From Strigamia acuminata (Eukaryota > Arthropoda > Chilopoda > Geophilomorpha > Linotaeniidae), in assembly GCA_949358305.1 (NCBI GenBank), contig OX442316.1, forward strand, positions 7,626,001 to 7,690,000: a stretch of 64,000 bases of DNA, read 5' to 3'. Below, in pieces: positions 35,403 to 48,096 of this stretch. The notes under the pieces were generated by a model, which saw only the letters and a program-made list of their open reading frames with translations, was not told the origin of the DNA and did no database searches. Position 1 is the stretch's first letter; every line of letters starts with the position of its first letter. The position numbers and the translations under genes were made by a program.

Positions 35403-38400
35403 GTAAGAATTTTTTTTTGTATATTTTTTCTTTTTATACTTGTAAATATTTTTTGGAATGTATAATTTGCTAAGAAAAGGAGGTGCACTTCAGAGAACCC
35501 AATATTTTGATCTGTAAGAGGATTACTCAGCTTATCAGTCACTTGAGTATCCGAGAGCTTATGAAAGTACCATTAGATCAGTATATATTTATAGAAAAAA
35601 TATAATTTTATATATATTTATGAAAGAAACTTAATTATATGGTTTTAACGACAAAAAATGTTTGTTTTTTTAAATAGTAGCGTGGAGGGATTATCAAGTT
35701 GATACGTGCGTAGCGCACCCGGTATATAAACGCATGATTTGTCGAGTTTTGTGTTGATTTTGTGTGATTATCATAAGAAAATAGGTTGTTTTCTTGCGTT
35801 TGATGTTATAAAATATTGTAAACAAGCCACACCATTATTTAAATTGTTTGTTAGCTGCACTTCATTAACGTTGCGTAAATTAGGGGTGTTTAACATAGAG
35901 ATTTATTTTTTATTGGGTAAAATTTTGAGACGAAAATGCTTGTTGTGCATCATTGTTTTGAACTTCCAATTAACATTTGGAATATTTGGAGGCTTCATTT
36001 TTACAGAAATGTAAAACCAGAATGTTGGATCTACTTGTACGTAATTATATTCAATAATTTTCTAATTATTAAAAAAATTAAAATCAAAATTAAAATGACA
36101 GTTTAATTGTAATATCGATGTCTTGTATAGAATTACCGTGTGCAATTACGCAATTTTTTTCTTTTGAAGAAGAGATTGTTTCTTTTTTTGTATAATTATA
36201 TTTGCTGTGTACTTTAAAATTCGGTTTTTAGATTTAATGAATTGAAATGTTTGTTTACAAATTTAATTAGTGTCATTTTAGTTTTAGTCTTGATTTGGGC
36301 AGGCAACAATTAATTATACTACACTAATTTTATAATGGGAGGATGAAGGCAAAAATCCAGCTATCAAAAAGCATGTAGCGCCCAATTAATTCTGATTGTA
36401 ATCTAATTAAACTGCTTAGTGTTAAAGCGTAATCGAAGTAAATTGAACTAATTGGAGTTTATTCAGGCTGTTTCGTATTTGCAATTTCAAATTCGCATTG
36501 TTTGATTTTAATTTAAGCTTCAGAAAATACCCTTTGCTCTTTCCAAAGTAATCAGTTGACAGTTTAAGCAGAATGACCGTCGGTGGCATTAAAGTGCGAT
36601 GAAGAATTAAAAATTTATGCTATCACGTGATGCCGTCAGTACAAAAGAATTAAACAATCGGAGCTGTTTAGTGTGACATTTTCTTTGTTGTTGGTGAGAA
36701 ATGGAGTGAAATAATTGTGACTATTTAATGATTGTTAGTTCCCCTTTTTTGCACGCATTGGCTGAGGTCAACTGATAGTAGTTATCCAACAGTTTACTTA
36801 ATCCCGAGAGTTAATTTAGTGTTATTTGTGGGGCATGAAAAGAGCTGGAACGCCGTAACTACATAATAATGTCAGATGCTTGAACAAAAATGTGCTTCGT
36901 CGAAGAAGTGTTGTTTAGAACAAGGATGGAGCACTAATCGATAGTTTTAATTTTAAATATCTAGGCTAATTCTGGCGGAATAATTATCTCAATACATTAG
37001 AAAGGAAATTGGGGATTTAGAATAGTGTTGCAGCGAGAGGAGATGAGTTTGTGATAAATTATCGTAAATTTTTAATAGTTGACTTCTTAAGCAGAAGAAT
37101 GCAGTCGTTAAAAAGCGAGGATGAAAAGTTTGGCTTAATGGTCGGCTGTCCAAACCACGTCTTCAGTTGAAGAAGTTTGTTGTCTTTTCGCTTGACCCTT
37201 TACCTGATTAAGAGCACAGTTACCTTAAAGTGCGCAAAGAAAACGGCCACGAGTCCATCAAAGGCTCATGGGATGAGTAAACCATGTAAATCCCTACCAT
37301 CAAGGTTGCTCTTGCCAAATGGCCCAAGGCGGATCAAGGCGCGACTTTTCTGATAGGCGAAATACTTTCCAATGACACTTTCCACTTGAAAACAGTTTCA
37401 CTCTAAAAATTTATGATTACTGATTAAGGTGCGCGTGTGTCGGAAAACACTCGTTTCGCAAAACCCTGCTTAAGCTTACTGATAGCACTTCTGACGTGTT
37501 TCAATTGCATTTCTTGTTTTACATAATCTGTTAATAAAATTGAAAAATTGAAGGGAAAAAAAATATTTCTTAGATGATTGCAGGAAATGAAAGGAAGATG
37601 AATTTAGGTTTTTTTTTTTCCTTTTCTTTTTTTCTTTCTGGGATGTAGGATGTTTAAAGCGCAGATTTGCGACTGATTTAATAAAATCGACCTTTAATAA
37701 AATGACAGCTGTGAGCAGTAATTACAATGAGAGTGGCAAGCAAAGTCTCATCACGGAATCTATTAAGGCACGTGGCTGACGGACTCTCCCATTCGATCGA
37801 TCTGTTGATCCGTGAAGAGATGAGAGTGATGTCCACCAGCAGCTGCGGTGTCCAATAACCCTTCACTCAAGATTGTTCTTGTGCTTCAAACTAGCCAAGC
37901 AAAACTAGAAAAGTACTTTGGTCTCCTCATCTTTGTAACATTGGCGTTTTGTGAAAATGAAAAGTCCCCTCAGTCAAATTTCGATTTTAATATGTATTAA
38001 ATGCGACTTTCTTCCATATTGAAAACGTCTGAAGATTATTAAATATTGTACATGGAGTGAGAACAAACAAAGAGGAGAAAAATGTTAAAATGAAAAGCAA
38101 ATGAAAAGCAAATAGCAAATAGGAAGCAATGAGATCGCCTGTATGAATTTTAAGGCTAGATTACTTGAAAATTTATACCTTTGAGTTTGCTCGGAAAAAA
38201 TTAAAAGAGAATTTACTACTGAGGAAGGACGGGGAGTGATAAAAATTTTTTTTTTATACAGATTTAAGTCGGGGCTATAGTACAGCTCTAAAAAAAGTTA
38301 TACATAAAAAATTAATCAAGTAGGGTAATAAATTTACCTATTAAGTTAGAAACATTGAAAGTGTTTGCTACTTGTGGCATTGGAATTGCTTTATTATTTG

Positions 38401-41400
38401 GAATGGCAAGTTGTGTACCGGAAGTCGATTGATGGAAAATGTTAGCGTATGTATAGATTGTGTGAGTTGATGGATTTTCTAGTATGTAAACATCAAATGT
38501 GACTGACGGCTCGGGATAAGGCTTTAAGACAACACAAGTTGTTTCTTTCGTTTGTTTATATTTTTGCTGATGGAATCACGCGTTGTATAATTTAAAATGA
38601 TTTTTGATGTTGAGACTTGAGATGTGAACGTTATCACTGATTGACGTTTAAAAATGGGTTTTTTAAACCGTGTAGATGTTTATTTAAGCTGTATGAAAAG
38701 AACATCGATTAATCACAGCGATTTAGACGGGGTTTTACCAGTGAACTTTTTATGGGTTCATCGACAGTCGCAAAAATCTAAGACAGGTGAAACCTGCAGA
38801 GATTTTAATGTGAAAATTATTATCGACTGACCCAAGGCTGAGCAATTTGGAAGTGTAACAACGGCTGTAATTCTCCGCCCACACTGTGTAAATGAGTATG
38901 TCTTTGCTGCTATTCCAGCACAATCAATATAAACGAGGAGGATGGAACTCGTGGAACTAACTGCCGGTAGTAGAACTTGAAAGAATGAAAGAAAGGACCG
39001 AGGAAGCGAGAGAAAAAAAAAGAAAAAATAGAGTGAAGCAATAGAAATCGGCGGTAGAAGCGCAATGTGCAATACTTGGGATAGTTTCAGTGTCATAACT
39101 CTATAAAAATAAAAAAATAAAACAAATTGGGTTCATAACTTTTTATTGGTAGACATTGACCACGCTATTACAGGTGGGCCGATTCTTTATGGATAGACGG
39201 AAGAAAATTTGATTTTTATCGGCCACACTAAAAGAACCGACCCATCTATTAATACTAGGAAAAACTCAATTGCAAACGGAACAAATGCTGCGTGCCATTG
39301 ACCTGTGTTTCTTGTTGCCCCGTTTGATTTCGTTTGATTATTTATTTACTGAGGCCGAAAGCGTAAGGTGTTGGAGTTTCTTGTTAGTGTGCATTGTGTC
39401 TCCTGCTGATTGTTGTTTGTGCTCGAAAGGAAGCGGGAAATGGATGCTTTCGCCCCTAGTTGTGCTTTTTTCGTGGAATAAAAAGCAGAATGTAGATAAT
39501 GAAGAAAGCCAACGGTTCGAGTGTTTCTGTCTACATTAACATCACTGCCGTTTTCCTTCAGACCATGGGAGAAAACAAATTGAAATGACAATTGATTTTC
39601 GAAAATTGCTGCTTTTTTTTTCTTTCTTCTGTTTTCGGTTTTTCTCGTTTTACTACTTCTCTTCAACGAATAAAGATTTTGGGTTAAAATATTTGATTAG
39701 TACTTGGTGGTAAACATTTAATCAAAGAGAGTGATTGTTCTTTTATATGGTAAGTTAATTTGCATCTGAATTACTCGCATGCTTTGAACAGTCTGTTTTG
39801 TGTTATACAAATAAAAATAAATCGAAAATGGCTGCGACATGTGAATTCACCTTGGTGTTCTTGGAATTCATTACATGGCAGAAAGTTTCTAGAAATTATT
39901 TTTGATGGAAAGTTTTTATTCTGAAAAATCAACTTATTTTTTTTGCTATAAACTCTGAATTTAAAAAAAAAAACCTGCACTTATTCGAATGAAATATTCA
40001 TGGAGGTTTGATTTTCCAAACTGCGCATGCGCAAGAATAAACTGCGTTTATTAGTACTTGATCAGACAAAAATTGTACAACTGTGCAAATGTTTTGATAC
40101 CTTATAAACTATTTACACAGAGAGATGTTCCGAAAGCAGTTGATTTTTTTTGGCAAAATATAAACACCATACCGCTATGAGCGATAAACGAACGACTAGA
40201 ATTTTATGAGTTATATATTGAGAGCTTTGATAAGTACACAAACTGTACTCGGGCAAATAATTTTAATTACAAATTGTTTAGTTTAGACTAGGAGATGTTC
40301 AAACATTGACATCTTTAAAAAAAAAACTTGATACAGTTTCATTCCTGACTTGAAATTTTATTTTATAATAATTTCATTTTTGGTGCAGCGCAGCAAAGCC
40401 CAAGGGGAAGCACATGTTATGACTGAAATAACACTCGGCAGATTAAATATATTTTCAAACCTAATTTCAAAAATTTTTTTGAGAGTGTAGTTTGTTTTGA
40501 AGGTTTGAATTTTTAAGTGGCTATAGCAGAGTGTGAAGGAACTCTTCTGAAACAGATATTGATTGCTCAACTCATAGTTCTTAGGTCGGTGAGTGTGACA
40601 CAAATGGCTGTGAGCTTTGTTTGTGCGGTTTGTGCAATATACCAGCAGTGGTGTTGGAAAAATAAAGAGTGAAGTGCAAGTTAATGACAAACATTGGCAC
40701 ATGAGTGAAGTGCAAGCGTAATAATCACACGCTGGGATGACTTCACTTGCCTATTACTAACTACATCAGTCAATTTTAATTTTAAATGATTTTATATATT
40801 AGTAGTTTCTCTATTCTTCAGTAAGCATTTTATACTGTCTGTCTTGTCACTGGTTTTATTTATTTATTTATTTTTTTTAGACTTTTTGTCTTTTCAAAAG
40901 AAAAAAATATGTTGCTTCTGGAGAAAAAACTAAACGTGCAGTTTATGGCAATTTAGTTACTAACGGCATCAATTTTTGAGCGTCTGACATTTAATGACGT
41001 CAATCAATTCTCTTTTCTTGTTCTTAGGATCTCCATTAAATATTAGAATTTGGATTTTTTTTTTGTTCTTTAAAATGCCGTCTTGCAATTAATTCTGTCG
41101 TGTGGAGAATTAATTTATTGATAAGCAGCTATAGGGGGCATATTATATTTCTCTACAAACGTAACGTCTCATTTCCGATGACACGCGAGATAAGAAATGA
41201 TTATACAAAGTCTCTTTAAAAAATTTAAAAATGGGTTTTGGGTGAAAGAATGTTTATCTTAGTAAATGATGGATCACTGTGCTACTGTTCGGCTTTATTT
41301 TGTAAAAAGGAATATGCAAACATATTTCTTGGAAAGTAGATATATTTTTTTTTTATTCTAAGAAAACGAACATGTTTTTACGTTAAATATTACATGCAAA

Positions 41401-41469
41401 TCTGGTGTCAGAATATTGGAACACAGTCACTCAAGGATTTTTTTTTTATATCTCGAATATTTAATTATA
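35403..41469. other. Long non-coding stretch, possibly intronic
   Basis: About 6 kb, AT-rich, with A/G-rich runs near 39.0 kb. Frames such as 39270-39539 are overlapped by opposite-strand frames and have no family features. One copy of the recurring 24-base motif (40388-40411) is here. No gene, RNA or transposon recognised. Confidence 0.45.
40388..40411 (+). repeat. Recurring 24-base motif, copy 1
   Basis: GCGCAGCAAAGCCCAAGGGG followed by AAGC. Related copies lie at 54159-54184 (minus) and 57482-57505 (plus). Shared core is GCAGCAAAGCNNCA(A)GGGG-N-AGC. Confidence 0.5.
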
Positions 41470-41823
41470 CAACATTTGCAAATGTTGTTAACTTTAGGCT
41501 TGTCTAATTTATAAATAAATAAATAGTACCTTTAAAGAAAAAACACCAGGGGTATGACCATTATATAAAGGCTACGAAGAGAGCCAATCCCCAGTCTAAT
41601 AAAAAACACACTGAAGTTGACAAAACTTTATTAATTAATGAATAATCATTACAGGAATAAAATCCTTCAAGGACAGGTCCTAAGGTCGACTAGTTTTCTA
41701 CAAGGGGTGGAAAAAACGCATTAATAAACTGTTTAGTGTAAGGGTGGGATTGTTAACAACATTTATTTGCTTAGTATAATTTTAATTTTGCTTCATAATT
41801 ACTAGCAAAATTTGTAATTCATG
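41470..41823 (+). mobile_element. Internally deleted sibling of the DIRS-like element
   Basis: Plus-strand copy of about 350 bases. Its left part (ACAACATTTGCAAATGTTG through GGCTTGTCTAATTTATAAAT and AGCCAATCCCCAGTCTAAT) matches the reverse complement of 31.35-31.50 kb. Its right part (GTTAACAACATTTATTTGCT to ACTAGCAAAATTTGTAATTC) matches the reverse complement of 28.08-28.15 kb. The coding interior is missing. Terminal inverted match AAATGTTGTTAAC / GTTAACAACATTT is clear here. Confidence 0.8.
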
Positions 41824-44730
41824 GCGACGAAAATTGGTCTCTGTGATAACATTGGCGCGCGGGTCTGCTTTAATAGAATAAAGGAAATAAGGGTTTATTT
41901 TGTCAAGAATTACATTGAAGAAGATGATGAATAGTTTATTGTTTCGAGTGTTTGACGACTTTTTGTCTTCGGAAAAAGAAAAAAAATTAATTCTTTGTTA
42001 ATTTTAGCTTTTTGCTCACGGTTAAGAATTAAATTTGACCCGTGCAATTAAAATGAAGAGACGATTGAGCCATGTGTATTTGTTTTAAAACTCTGCACAT
42101 TTTTTGAATCATGGAGTGAGCTGAAAAAAAGCTTTCTAAATTCATGAGTCGTCTTTAATCAAAGTGGAAAACTGGCCAGATGTTTATATTCACTTAGGTA
42201 GTTATTGTACAAATTTTTCTTAAAGCAATTAGCGCCTTAATACTCTATTACAAGGCTTAAATTTAAATATAAAGTTGTATAGAATACGTCGTTACACCAC
42301 AAAATTTCATTAGAAACTAAATATTTAATCAAACAAATGGTTTGATGTCTTAAATGAGCTAATGAATGGCGTTTTCTGAGCAAACGACCACCATAAACCA
42401 CAGCCTAATTATTGAAGAGTTCTGTATTTAGATAACGTTGTAAGGAGTTTAGAATTCTTCGCATGCGTTGGTTACGATGGAATGACTGTGTACTGGATTA
42501 GCGTGCAATGACTTTTATATTTTCAGTTTGAATTTGTAACTTAGAACATAAGCGCGCGATTTAGCGGGTCAACGACGAACGCAGTCACTCGAAACTATAT
42601 GGAAGAAGCGCAATTTTAAGGGCTTTCGAATGGCCTCAATACGAAGTTCGTACGACGTACGGTTCGCCGGATATGGGTCGAAAAGCGCGAAAATTGGGTG
42701 ATAAATCGAACAGAAAATGTAACTAAAGTTGAAAATATTCTCTGGACGGTTTGAAATGACTTTTGTTATGAGTTTTTGGAATAATAATGGTTAAGAAAAA
42801 GCTGGGTTAAGAGGCAAATTGAATTCCGGTTTGAAATTAGTACACTTAATGACCCGGATTAAATTTTTTAGGAACATATTTAGGGATCCTAACGACTAGG
42901 TTAGATGATTGGAACTCATTAAAGACGATTATACATGCCTTATTTCACACAATGTGATCGTTGAGGCAGATATCAAGCTTCTTTGATCTAGCAAAAAATA
43001 CAGGTTATATAGCAAATGGCAAACAAATTTCACCCAACTCGAACAGTTGGATCTGCAAATAAAAAGCGCGAAACGGAAGCGAGAAATCAAACGAAAAGGA
43101 TTAACTCTCTTGGCGTATTGCTTCCCATTTATCTTCATTTAAAATACTACTTTAGTGCTTCATCCAGGAAGGAATTCCACATGGAGTTACAAAGAAATGT
43201 GACCTCATCCATTTGATGATTTGATTCAAGAAATTTATATAAACCTTTTTTATATTAATATATTTTTTTTGTACTTTTATTGGATAATAACAATAAAAAA
43301 AAGGAGTTGAAAGTGTAGTGCAAAGGATAAATGTAATTGGGCAAATGAAAACAAAATAACATACCATAAATCGAATGGTGGTTGTTATTGCTCACACTTC
43401 ATTTACAGATGCACATGTGTGTGAAATTACACTCTCTTGTTCCTTCGTCTAATAACATAATTTGAAGATTTCTATTTTCCTTTGGTGTGTGAAGAGGGGG
43501 AAAAAAGAAATGCTTTTTTGCTGTTCCTTCTGATTTACTTTTCTGGCTGGTCTCTGCGCGCATGACATAGCAAATTTGTGCGGGCAGTGAAATATTGTAG
43601 ACCTTTTACCTTATACTAGTGGACTTTGGAAGAACAACGAAAACCAACAGCAATTTTTTTCTTTTCCTCTATGCTGAAAAGAACTATTTGCCAAGTTTTT
43701 CACACCACTCTGCCTGCATGTCAAGATATACGAATAGGCGGAGGGAAAGATCATTTTTCTTGATTATCTGAAAGGGGAAGAAAAAAAATAATTATTTTTT
43801 TTCAGACATTTTTTTTTTGTTTTCTGCTTGTGCCCTCACGGTTGACTAAATGGTGTGTTTCATGCTCAGTCTTCTTACGGTCCCTAATGGAGATTACTCC
43901 TGTCGCGGTCACTTGTAAAAGGAACTACACTTACTCAAATGGTGTAACACAAACGACTCAGTCTGCTGCCCAATTTCGTATCCGTAAAAGTGTAAAAGCA
44001 TTGGGGTTTGCTATTTTTCTATTCATTGTACTGTAAGCAAAAGAGCAACGACCTGAACAATGTCTTAAGCCAAGGGTGAAAATCAATACCCAATACAAAG
44101 AAGAGATTTTTTTTTCTTGTCGTGAATTTCGGAATTGATAAAATAAACAAATGTAAGATTTTGGGTTTGAAGTGGAATGAAATTTGAGAATATTTTCTTT
44201 TTTTCTTTTTCACATTTAACTGACCGTTAACTTGGGATGTTGATAGTGGTTGACATTCTGTTGGCTCAACATAGATAGGTTCGGTATGTGTGAAAGAGAA
44301 TACGAAATAGAAACATCTAATAACTTTGATGCACTGAAAAGGGCTGATAAGAGTTTTGTGTCATATCTTGATATTCATGACAAGCTCTTTGATGTTGGAG
44401 CAGCAGATGAATTTTTTGATGGGCCGTGTTGATATACTTTGTTCCAGAGCCGATTTATATGTGTTCAGGTGAGTGGGAAGCTTATCAGAGTCTGTGATTT
44501 CATATATGCAAGACAGAAAATTGGCTACCGTCCATTTCCCGCTCTTTATTTGGGAATGTTGTGAGAAATGCAGCCGCTCTTAATCGGAATATTTGCAGTC
44601 CTCTCGAGGAACAACATGAATGAGGCTATTTTTGAAATGCATTTGCTTCTTAATAACTAACAAGACTGTAGTCTACATTTTATTTATACTATTTTTTTTT
44701 AAATGATAAATGTTTTACATATTAATACAC
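41824..44730. other. Long non-coding stretch
   Basis: About 2.9 kb. A CpG-richer segment at 42,540-42,700 has no long frame. Several short frames around 43.0-44.4 kb have no supporting features. Nothing recognised. Confidence 0.45.
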
Positions 44731-45160
44731 AGTTTGCGGCAGGTACTTTTTCCTTATAAAAATCCTCGTTAAGCCTCTATCGGAGCTTACACTATAACTG
44801 AAAATAGCGTAGCCAATCCGGTAGTTTTCCACTATTTACGTCATTGACTAAAAATCTGGAGTAGCATTGACCTCTTTCGCCGACAATTTGAATTCTCCAC
44901 TTCATTCACGCGCGGATCACATGTTACGGTTTATCTAATTGTTTGTGCTTTTAATTCTTTTAAATTCACAAGAATAAAGTTGAAGCATTGTATTGCAACA
45001 GTTAAAAACAGGAATTCTTTCTTTTTATGCGAATGAGACATTACTAGTTTGGTAATCACATGACATGTATAAGGTTAACTCTAATTTTATAACTATAACT
45101 TACACAAAATCTAGTGTAAAAAATGTCATAATTGTAAGGAAAAAGTACCTGCCGCAAACT
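44731..45160. mobile_element. Inverted-repeat element (MITE-like), 430 bp
   Basis: The left end AGTTTGCGGCAGGTACTTTT and the right end AAAAGTACCTGCCGCAAACT are exact inverted copies, and the match extends a few bases further inward (TCCTTA / TAAGGA). The interior has no coding capacity. No clear target duplication could be assigned. Confidence 0.8.
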
Positions 45161-46530
45161 ATGTAATAGGCATTAGTTATAGTCTTTAAATTTCATTGTA
45201 CACACAATATAGTTCTGCTTTAATGCGTTATTTTGTTTGGATTAAACAGTTGAGCTCTTTGAGCTTAATACTATTTTCCAGTGTATATTCATTAATCGAA
45301 TTATTTGCCCGATGCTGTACTATTCGCATGCGCAAAGCTTAGGTTTTGTTAATTGTAGTAGGTAGCTTTTGCATATTTCATCTTTTGTGCTGAAAGTGAA
45401 GGTAGTTGTGGTCAGCTGTAAACGATGTTTGGTTAAGCTACTTTAAAGGTTTAGGAGAAAAATTTGAAAATTAGAATTTTAACCACTAATAAACATGCTT
45501 AAACAAACGATGCCCCGAGTTTAGGAGCGATCCCCCGGAAGGCGATGAATAAATTTGGCAAAATTATAGCGTTGAAATCGATTTATCGAATTAATAATAG
45601 AATTAAATCAAAGTGTAATTCATAGGTAGCGTTAGCATTTTGTCTAAAGTGGGCAGAACGGTTGACAAACGGCCGACACCGAGAGTTGCGGTTTACACAA
45701 TAGCCTTACTTTCGACCTCACTTACACAATTCCTCAGACACCAATAATTAATTCTGGCCAGAGAGACGTGTAGCAATGAGAAGAAGCGGAGAGGAAAGGG
45801 AAAAAAAATTGCAAAATTCCCTCGTGTTCGTGTGGAAACCAATAGCAGAAGAGAGAGTGTACAAGACAACATTTCATCATTTTACTATCCTTTGGGCATT
45901 CGAGCTGCTAGCCACTCGCTCCTTATCTTTTCCATTATAGACCAACTATATCCAATCGCGTTTATTTGCGTAGATGGATGGTCATGAGTTTATCAGATGG
46001 TCAACACAACATCAAGAGGCAAAGTGAAGCTTGATTCACTGCCTTGTGCGGTTTGGATAAACGACCACGGAATTTTTTTTAAATAAATATATATCTTAAG
46101 GGATTTTCTGGCTACGGGATTGATCAAGTTATCTCGAAGGAGTTAAAAGATGACACACATTTATTAAGTTGTAGAGCTGGAGTGTCCCAATTACCCAGGA
46201 AAAAATATATTTGAAATGTTAGTCACAGCTGTGAGAAATTACTATATACAGTATAAAGGGTATAATAAGAGCTTTGAGGCATGAAAAATCGTTCTTGAAA
46301 ACGGATAACGTCCAATTGCAGCACCATTGAAACAGTTCAATACTTAATTTCATGTTGGATCTGAAGTTTCTGCAAGTTTTTCAGTTTTAATCGTCGACTT
46401 ACACTAGCAAGTGACTTTTAAACGTGAATTTACATGAAAAATATTTTGGTGGCTCGATTTTGACCACGAAAATTTAATATTAATTAATACTCATTTAATT
46501 GTAAATTTTCATTGTGAACTCTGACATTAA
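45161..46530. other. Non-coding stretch between two inverted-repeat elements
   Basis: About 1.4 kb with no frame, RNA gene or repeat that I can support. Confidence 0.45.
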
Positions 46531-46949
46531 GGGGTTTCATAAATGACACGCTGAAGGCGCTGAAGTGATTGTTCCAATAATCACAATCACTGCATTATTG
46601 AGGACCCACACCAGATCCAAGTGATTATTCCTTAAGTCACATAACTTTTTTTTTTTTTTTTTTTATTATTCTTATTTTTTTAATGTATTTTTGTAACCTA
46701 TTTATTTATTTTTTTAAATTAAATTAATTATTTATTTTAATTTTTTTAAATATTTACAACCAACTCTTATTTCCTTAGTTTAAGCACTCTTCAGCACTAA
46801 AAACTCCTTTTCAGACGATTATAAATAAGCGCTGAAACGCTGAAGCGATTATTCATGTGATTGGCCCATCCAAGTCACATGATAATCGCTTCAGCAGAAT
46901 AATCGTCATAATCGCTTCAGCGCCTTCAGCGCACCATTTATGAAACCCC
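46531..46949. mobile_element. TTAA-flanked inverted-repeat element, about 420 bp
   Basis: The ends GGGGTTTCATAAATG and CATTTATGAAACCCC are inverted copies directly bordered by TTAA on both sides, the target duplication of piggyBac-type transposons. The inverted match continues inward with CGCTGAAGGCGCTGAAG / CTTCAGCGCCTTCAGCG. The interior has a T-run and AT-rich block, then repeats of GATTATTC / AATCGCTTCAGC. No transposase. The terminal bases GGGG differ from the usual CCY of piggyBac, so the family call is tentative. Confidence 0.82.
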
Positions 46950-47291
46950 TTAATGTTGAGTCAACTTGATACAGTTTTGATTCTGTTTTGTTTTAATGGG
47001 TTTATTATAATCAAGTTTAATACTATTATAAAAGTCAGATTTAGGTTGGAATGCGTTTTCTGTCGGTTGTTGATGCCGCCTTCTTGAATATATTTATCCA
47101 GTTTGGGTTTAATTATGAAATTAAACAGATGCTGTTTAAAGTCGTGTCAATGTAGGTTGCTATTGCACTTTCCGACCGGAGAACAACGTGTTATTGACAT
47201 TTGGTTTGTGTAGCCCCGTTTAATGCATTCAAAAATGGGTCTCAACCGTTTTTATTTCAATTATTGAAGTCTGTTTATTTCATATTAACTG
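46950..47291. other. Short non-coding spacer
   Basis: About 340 bases between two elements; nothing recognised. Confidence 0.4.
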
Positions 47292-47573
47292 TACAGGGTG
47301 TTCACATAGTCTTTAGACAATTTGGAAAGTTTTTTTACATGCTAACATTAGGTTGTAACAAAAAATTTTTCTTTGCGTATTAATAAGTTATTATTAAAGT
47401 GTTTATTCATGTTATGTTTCTTATTTCAGGGATCAATTAAGGCATTTAATAACTATTTGAAAAGAAAACTTTACTTTATGTTATGTACAAGCTTCAAAAG
47501 TACTTGTATCTGATTTTTTTTGTAGTTTTAATACATTTTTCAAATTGTCTAGAGACTTTGCAAACACCTTCTA
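47292..47573. mobile_element. Probable short mariner-like inverted-repeat element
   Basis: The left end TACAGGGTGTTCACATAGTC, continuing TTTAGACAATTTG, pairs with the right end CAAATTGTCTAGAGACTTTG, continuing CAAACACCTTCTA. The match is imperfect over about 35 bases. The element is about 280 bases, AT-rich, and has no coding capacity. A TA at the left edge and TA near the right edge fit mariner/Tc1 target duplication. Confidence 0.55.
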
Positions 47574-48065
47574 CTATCAACATCCATTGTAATGGTGGAA
47601 CAGTTGCGGCTTTTTGCATTGATTTGGGTATTTAAGCAACATTTATTTTGCATGCAAGAAAAAATATTAATGTTTTAGGAAAAATGTAATGAATATTTAT
47701 TTTATTTTGAAGAATCGATGGTGGTAATTGGAAGCACAATTTGCCTAGCTTTGTCCATATCATGCCGTCGATTTTTTTGTGTTTGTTTATATTATAAGGT
47801 GAATGCTTTTTCCCCTCACATTATGCATAGTGATGTCAATGAAATGAAAAGCTTTGCAATTTCGCGGAATTCAGTGTTTGAGCACAGAATGTAGCTAGAA
47901 TACACCTGACATATTTATTGATTGTTGACCAGCTTTAAAGCGAAAATGTGAAAGAACTGAAAAGATTCAATGTAAATGAGCTGAAAATCGATACACAAGT
48001 CAAAGATTGCTGACAACTTGAGGGTTTAGATTAAATTGAAGTAACTTTTTCTTTGGTTTTCTATT

Positions 48066-48096
<31 letters not shown>

